Assembly: GCF_946477055.1 (NCBI RefSeq)
Contig: NZ_CAMKXG010000140.1
Span: 1-9,184, forward strand
Length of the DNA stretch: 9,184 bases
Direction: 5' to 3'
Origin: Lonsdalea britannica
GTDB lineage: Bacteria > Pseudomonadota > Gammaproteobacteria > Enterobacterales > Enterobacteriaceae
A model generated the notes under the pieces. The model was given only the letters and a program-made list of their open reading frames with translations, was not told the DNA's origin and ran no database searches. The number at the start of each line of letters is the position of its first letter. Position 1 is the stretch's first letter. The position numbers were made by a program, and so were the translations under genes. This document shows, one piece after another, positions 5,975 through 9,184 of this stretch.

Positions 5975-8128
5975 CTAGTTCGACACTACATGGGCGTATA
6001 ACCGTTTACGCCCATCTTCTTCCGTCTCTGCATAGACGCCCTGCAACTCCGGCGCAAAGCCCGGCATGAGATTCAGACCGGCCTCCAGCGCCAGGAAATA
6101 ACGCAGTACCGCCCCGCCCCACACTTCTCCCGGCACCACACATAGCACGCCCGGCGGATACGGCAGCGCGCCTTCAGCCGCGATACGCCCTTCGGCCTCA
6201 TCAAGCGCAATCAGCTCGATCTCGCCACGAATGAAACGACTGTGCGCCTCCTGCGGCAACATCACCGCCGCCGGGAACTCCGCCTGACGGAACATCGCTT
6301 TTTGCAGACGTTTTACATCATGACGCGCGTAGAAATCATGCATTTCCTGACATAGCCGACGCAGCGTATAACCTTCATAACGCTGACGATGCTTCTGATA
6401 CAGGCTCGGCAAAACGTCGCTCAGCGGGGCATCTTGCTCAATCAACTGCTCGAAACGCACCAGCGCCTGTACCAGATGCTGCATCTTGAGGCTATCTTCC
6501 GCCGGGGTCAGCAGGAACAGAATCGTATTCAGATCGCATTTTTCCGGGATGATGCCGTGTTCGCGCAGATAGTTAGCCAGAATGGTGGCTGGTATACCAA
6601 ACGGCGTGTACTCACCGGTTTCCGCGTCAATACCCGGCGTGGTCAGCAGCAGCTTACATGGGTCGACAAAATACTGATCCTGCGCGTATCCCTCGAAGGC
6701 ATGCCAGCGTTCTCCCGGCTCAAAGTGGAAGAAGCGGACATCCTGCGCCATCGCCTCTGTATCGTGATCCTGCCAAGGAATGCCACCTACCGAGGTTGGG
6801 ACAAAAGGCGCAATCATGGAACAGACGTCAAGCAGCTGTTTGCGGGTTTCAATCCCCAGCTTCACGCACTCCTGCCACAGACGGCGGCCGCTTGCGCCCT
6901 CATGCATCTTGGCGTTGACATCCAGCGCGGCGAAAAGTGGATAGAACGGGCTCGTCGAAGCATGCAGCATGAAGGCATTGTTGAGACGCTTATGATTGCA
7001 AAAGCGCTTCTGCCCTTTGATGTGCGTGTCTTTTTTGTGGATCTGGGACGTCTGGGAGAATCCGGCCTGTTGCTTATGCACCGACTGCGTAACGAAGATC
7101 CCCGGATCGTTCTCATTGAGTTCGAGCAACAGCGGCGAGCACTGTTCCATCATCGGGATAAACTGTTCGTAGCCCACCCAGGCGGAGTCAAACAGGATGT
7201 AGTCGCATAGATGACCGATGCTGTCGACCACCTGACGCGCGTTATAGATGGTGCCGTCATAGGTGCCGAGCTGAATCACCGCCAGACGAAATGGCCGCGG
7301 CAGCTCCGCGCGCTCAGGGGCTACCACCCTGACCTGTTCACGCAGATAAGTCTCGTCGAAACAGTGTGCGTCAATGCCGCCAATCAAGCCGAACGGGTTC
7401 CGCGCCGTTTCGAGATACACCGGCGTTGCGCCCGCCTGAATCAGCGCACCGTGATGGTTGGACTTGTGGTTGTTACGGTCGAACAGCACCAGATCGCCCC
7501 GAGTCAGCAGCGCATTGGTGACGACTTTGTTCGCCGCCGAGGTGCCATTCAGTACAAAGTAGGTTTTGTCCGCATTGAAGACTTTGGCTGCGAACTTCTG
7601 AGCTTTTTTCGCGGCGCCTTCGTGGATCAGCAAATCGCCCAGTTTCACATCGGCGTTGCAGATATCCGAACGAAACAGGGTTTCGCCATAAAACTCATAG
7701 AACTGACGCCCGGCGGGATGCTTACGGAAAAACTGCCCACCCTGATGCCCCGGACACGCAAAGGTGGTGGTACCCATCTCGATATATTGGGTCAGCGTGT
7801 CGAAAAACGGCGGCAACAGCGCATCTTCATAAGCACGAGCCGCCTGCTCTAACTGAGCAGCATGATCGCCCGCGTCATCCAGGATCAGCCACTCACTGCC
7901 CGGCGGCAGCATTTCGAGACTGCCCTCTTCCGGCATACGCAGCACAAAGGCCGGAATAGAGAATCCCGTGTGATGTAACACAGACAAAATGCCGCTGTGA
8001 GCTTCTTCCGCGGAGACCACTACCGCAGCAATATCCGTAAAGTCGGTCTGACTCAGGGCCACTACCGGTCGTTCAGTGCTCAAACGGGCGGCAACCGCTG
8101 AATTAGCCGCAATTTTTAATTGTTTCAT
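5975..8128 (-). CDS. speC: Biosynthetic ornithine decarboxylase SpeC
   Basis: SpeC converts L-ornithine to putrescine and CO2 with pyridoxal phosphate, the first step of one polyamine route. The 717-residue protein aligns over its full length with E. coli SpeC (711): an N-terminal wing domain (about 1–105), the large aspartate-aminotransferase-fold PLP domain with TTFACPGHQGGQFF (121–134), FVLNGTSAANK (191–201) and the PLP lysine Lys352 in QSVHKQQAGFSQ, then the C-terminal domain ending in GALPYPPGVLCVVPGE and PELQGVYAE. The N-terminus, differing most after residue 60, suggests SpeC rather than inducible SpeF, and no potE follows. The ATG at 8128 is fixed by an in-frame TAA immediately before it. 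Only a weak GGG lies eight bases upstream, so initiation may be modest. It is transcribed alone, leftward, divergent from tRNA-Phe across about 600 bases; E. coli yqgA is missing from that gap. Confidence 0.96.
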   Translation of the reverse strand: MKQLKIAANSAVAARLSTERPVVALSQTDFTDIAAVVVSAEEAHSGILSVLHHTGFSIPAFVLRMPEEGSLEMLPPGSEWLILDDAGDHAAQLEQAARAYEDALLPPFFDTLTQYIEMGTTTFACPGHQGGQFFRKHPAGRQFYEFYGETLFRSDICNADVKLGDLLIHEGAAKKAQKFAAKVFNADKTYFVLNGTSAANKVVTNALLTRGDLVLFDRNNHKSNHHGALIQAGATPVYLETARNPFGLIGGIDAHCFDETYLREQVRVVAPERAELPRPFRLAVIQLGTYDGTIYNARQVVDSIGHLCDYILFDSAWVGYEQFIPMMEQCSPLLLELNENDPGIFVTQSVHKQQAGFSQTSQIHKKDTHIKGQKRFCNHKRLNNAFMLHASTSPFYPLFAALDVNAKMHEGASGRRLWQECVKLGIETRKQLLDVCSMIAPFVPTSVGGIPWQDHDTEAMAQDVRFFHFEPGERWHAFEGYAQDQYFVDPCKLLLTTPGIDAETGEYTPFGIPATILANYLREHGIIPEKCDLNTILFLLTPAEDSLKMQHLVQALVRFEQLIEQDAPLSDVLPSLYQKHRQRYEGYTLRRLCQEMHDFYARHDVKRLQKAMFRQAEFPAAVMLPQEAHSRFIRGEIELIALDEAEGRIAAEGALPYPPGVLCVVPGEVWGGAVLRYFLALEAGLNLMPGFAPELQGVYAETEEDGRKRLYAHVVSN

Positions 8129-8154
8129 TTAACAAACCCAAACGATCAAGGATG

Positions 8155-8160
8155 AGTATA
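8155..8160 (-). promoter_or_regulatory. Possible -10 element for speC
   Basis: Read on the minus strand, TATACT lies 26 bases before the speC ATG and would give a leader of about 15–20 bases. No convincing -35 stands 16–18 bases upstream, so a longer leader starting elsewhere in 8161–8735 is equally possible. Confidence 0.3.
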
Positions 8161-8313
8161 CGTGCCCGAAAGACACAGCGCAGGGATGACGCGCCCAGCC
8201 GTTGCCGGTCGTGTTCCGCCAGCCAATACCTTCAAGTGTATGACTCATGCAGAAAACTGCCGGAACAAAGGGGAAACGGAGATCCGCTCCATCCGATAGA
8301 CATCAGTAAAATC

Positions 8314-8327
8314 AGAGCGATAGCTCT
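8314..8327. other. Small stem-loop in the speC upstream region
   Basis: AGAGC and GCTCT pair around a 4-base loop. On the plus strand ATTTTTAA follows; on the minus strand GATTTTA follows, in the direction of speC. It is too short to be a firm terminator, but could be a weak bidirectional one or part of a speC leader. Confidence 0.3.
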
Positions 8328-8488
8328 ATTTTTAATCATGCCTAACAGTGAGCGTCGACACGCCTCACCGCATAATGAAGGGAGATAAACTGGGGAAGGA
8401 AAGCGCTACAGCAGTGTGACCGGAGTCCCGGGACGTCATCAAAGTCATGGCGCTCAGCGTCCGCACCAAAAGCATTGAGTCCGACATA

Positions 8489-8590
8489 TCAACGACCCTC
8501 GATGATCACAAATGAAAGGAAAGTCAAAAACCGGGCGATAATCGCACTATTCTTTATCAAATTCAAGAAAGCCCCTGCGGCATAAGTCAT
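8489..8590 (-). CDS. Doubtful small hydrophobic ORF upstream of speC
   Basis: Beginning at the ATG complementary to 8588–8590, this frame encodes 33 residues (MTYAAGAFLNLIKNS… ending FVIIEGR) with a stretch of about 25 mostly hydrophobic residues and scattered positive charges, as in single-pass small membrane proteins or leader peptides. A longer start at 8671 would give 60 residues. A modest GGA lies about 8 bases before the inner ATG. It has the same direction as speC, ending 360 bases before the speC start. I do not recognise it, codon choice is not distinctive, and a frame of this size is easily random. Confidence 0.2.
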   Translation of the reverse strand: MTYAAGAFLNLIKNSAIIARFLTFLSFVIIEGR

Positions 8591-8696
8591 GAAAATCCGA
8601 GGGCGCCTTCCACGTGTGGCTTGCAGCGCTTCCAGACAGGGATATGACGCCATTGTTTGAAAATAGAGCAAGCAGCCGCCGCAAGGCAGAAACCCG

Positions 8697-8725
8697 TTGA
8701 CGGCTCCGGTGATATACGGTTTAAT
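8697..8725 (+). promoter_or_regulatory. tRNA-Phe promoter
   Basis: TTGACG (8697–8702) and TTTAAT (8720–8725) stand exactly 17 bases apart, with the tRNA beginning 11 bases after the -10. The intervening GCGCCCCG is a G+C-rich discriminator of the kind that makes stable-RNA promoters sensitive to ppGpp. This is one of the best promoter matches in the window. Confidence 0.75.
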
Positions 8726-8735
8726 GCGCCCCGTT

Positions 8736-8811
8736 GCCCGGATAGCTCAGTCGGTAGAGCAGGGGATTGAAAATCCCCGTGTCCTTGGTTCGATTCCGAG
8801 TCCGGGCACCA
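8736..8811 (+). tRNA. pheV: tRNA-Phe (anticodon GAA)
   Basis: The 76 bases fold as a standard tRNA: acceptor stem GCCCGGA with TCCGGGC, D-loop AGTCGGTAG, anticodon stem GGGGA/TCCCC with the anticodon GAA at 8769–8771, T-loop GTTCGATTC and a genome-encoded CCA at 8809–8811. It carries phenylalanine. Its position beside speC corresponds to pheV of E. coli, and the name is given on that basis; the sequence alone cannot separate pheV from pheU. The 3' end of this gene is a frequent integration site for genomic islands in enterobacteria, which fits the GNAT gene just beyond it. Confidence 0.98.
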
Positions 8812-8821
8812 CTTATTAAAG

Positions 8822-8846
8822 AAACCAGCCTATTGGCTGGTTTTTT
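8822..8846. terminator. Intrinsic terminator after tRNA-Phe
   Basis: AAACCAGCC and GGCTGGTTT form a perfect 9-base-pair stem with loop TATT, followed by a run of T on the plus strand, 10 bases after the tRNA. On the minus strand the stem is followed by CTTTAAT and lies 25 bases beyond the stop of the GNAT gene, so it probably ends both transcripts. Confidence 0.85.
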
Positions 8847-8870
8847 GCTTTTTAGAGCACGGCATCAATT

Positions 8871-9184
<314 letters not shown>

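Larger units (their letters stand above)
8129..8735. other. About 600-base gap between speC and tRNA-Phe
   Basis: No conserved protein gene is recognisable on either strand; the yqgA gene found here in E. coli is absent. A plus-strand frame of 78 codons at 8152–8388 has an arginine-rich composition typical of chance. A minus-strand frame near 8489–8590 could encode a small hydrophobic peptide. There are a small hairpin (8314–8327), a 10-base palindrome GTCCCGGGAC (8425–8434) and the tRNA promoter at the right end. It probably contains the speC promoter and leader. Confidence 0.5.

Noticed and set aside
6389..7852. Two long plus-strand frames (6389–7210 and 7211–7852) opposite speC
   Set aside because: They mirror the high-G+C speC gene in the antisense direction; their composition is atypical and speC matches its family over the full length.
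8152..8388. 78-codon plus-strand frame between speC and the tRNA
   Set aside because: Arginine- and serine-rich without a motif, no convincing ribosome site, and overlaps the likely speC promoter region.

Overview
This window looks like the chromosome of a gammaproteobacterium of the order Enterobacterales. The block mutY–yggX–mltC followed by a convergent speC and then tRNA-Phe matches the order known from Escherichia coli around speC/pheV, and each protein reads as a clear but not identical relative of the E. coli one. The divergence and some local gene choices suggest a genus outside Escherichia/Salmonella, perhaps Pectobacteriaceae or Yersiniaceae-like. I cannot name it from sequence alone.

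Layout. (1) 52–1225, plus strand: an A+T-rich pair of overlapping genes encoding a membrane-anchored ToxR/CadC-type winged-helix regulator and a small single-pass membrane partner of the FidL type. This pair resembles the MarT/FidL and YqeI/YqeJ pairs and looks acquired. (2) 1226–1492: intergenic, with a hairpin just after the pair and a candidate mutY promoter whose spacer is filled by a perfect inverted repeat. (3) 1493–3985, plus strand: mutY (adenine glycosylase), yggX (iron trafficking/oxidative protection) and mltC (lipoprotein lytic transglycosylase), tightly packed as an operon and closed by a strong hairpin. (4) 3986–4450: a 465-base non-coding stretch with several inverted repeats and a direct repeat, probably the control region of the next gene. 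(5) 4451–5926, plus strand: ansP, an L-asparagine permease, occupying the place where E. coli has nupG. (6) 5975–8128, minus strand: speC, biosynthetic ornithine decarboxylase, convergent with ansP across a shared hairpin. (7) 8129–8735: about 600 bases between the divergent speC and the tRNA gene. No yqgA is present. It holds at most one doubtful 33-codon ORF, a small hairpin and the tRNA promoter. (8) 8736–8811: tRNA-Phe(GAA) with encoded CCA, then a strong terminator. (9) 8871–9184, minus strand: the C-terminal part of a GNAT acetyltransferase of the TacT/AtaT toxin type, cut by the window edge and probably the first gene of an element inserted at the tRNA.

Most of the window is ordinary core genome: DNA repair, iron handling, wall turnover, amino acid uptake and putrescine synthesis. 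The accessory signals are at the two edges (regulator pair and tRNA-linked GNAT) and in the two long intergenic regions. I see no CRISPR array, no complete insertion sequence and no clear novel multi-gene system.
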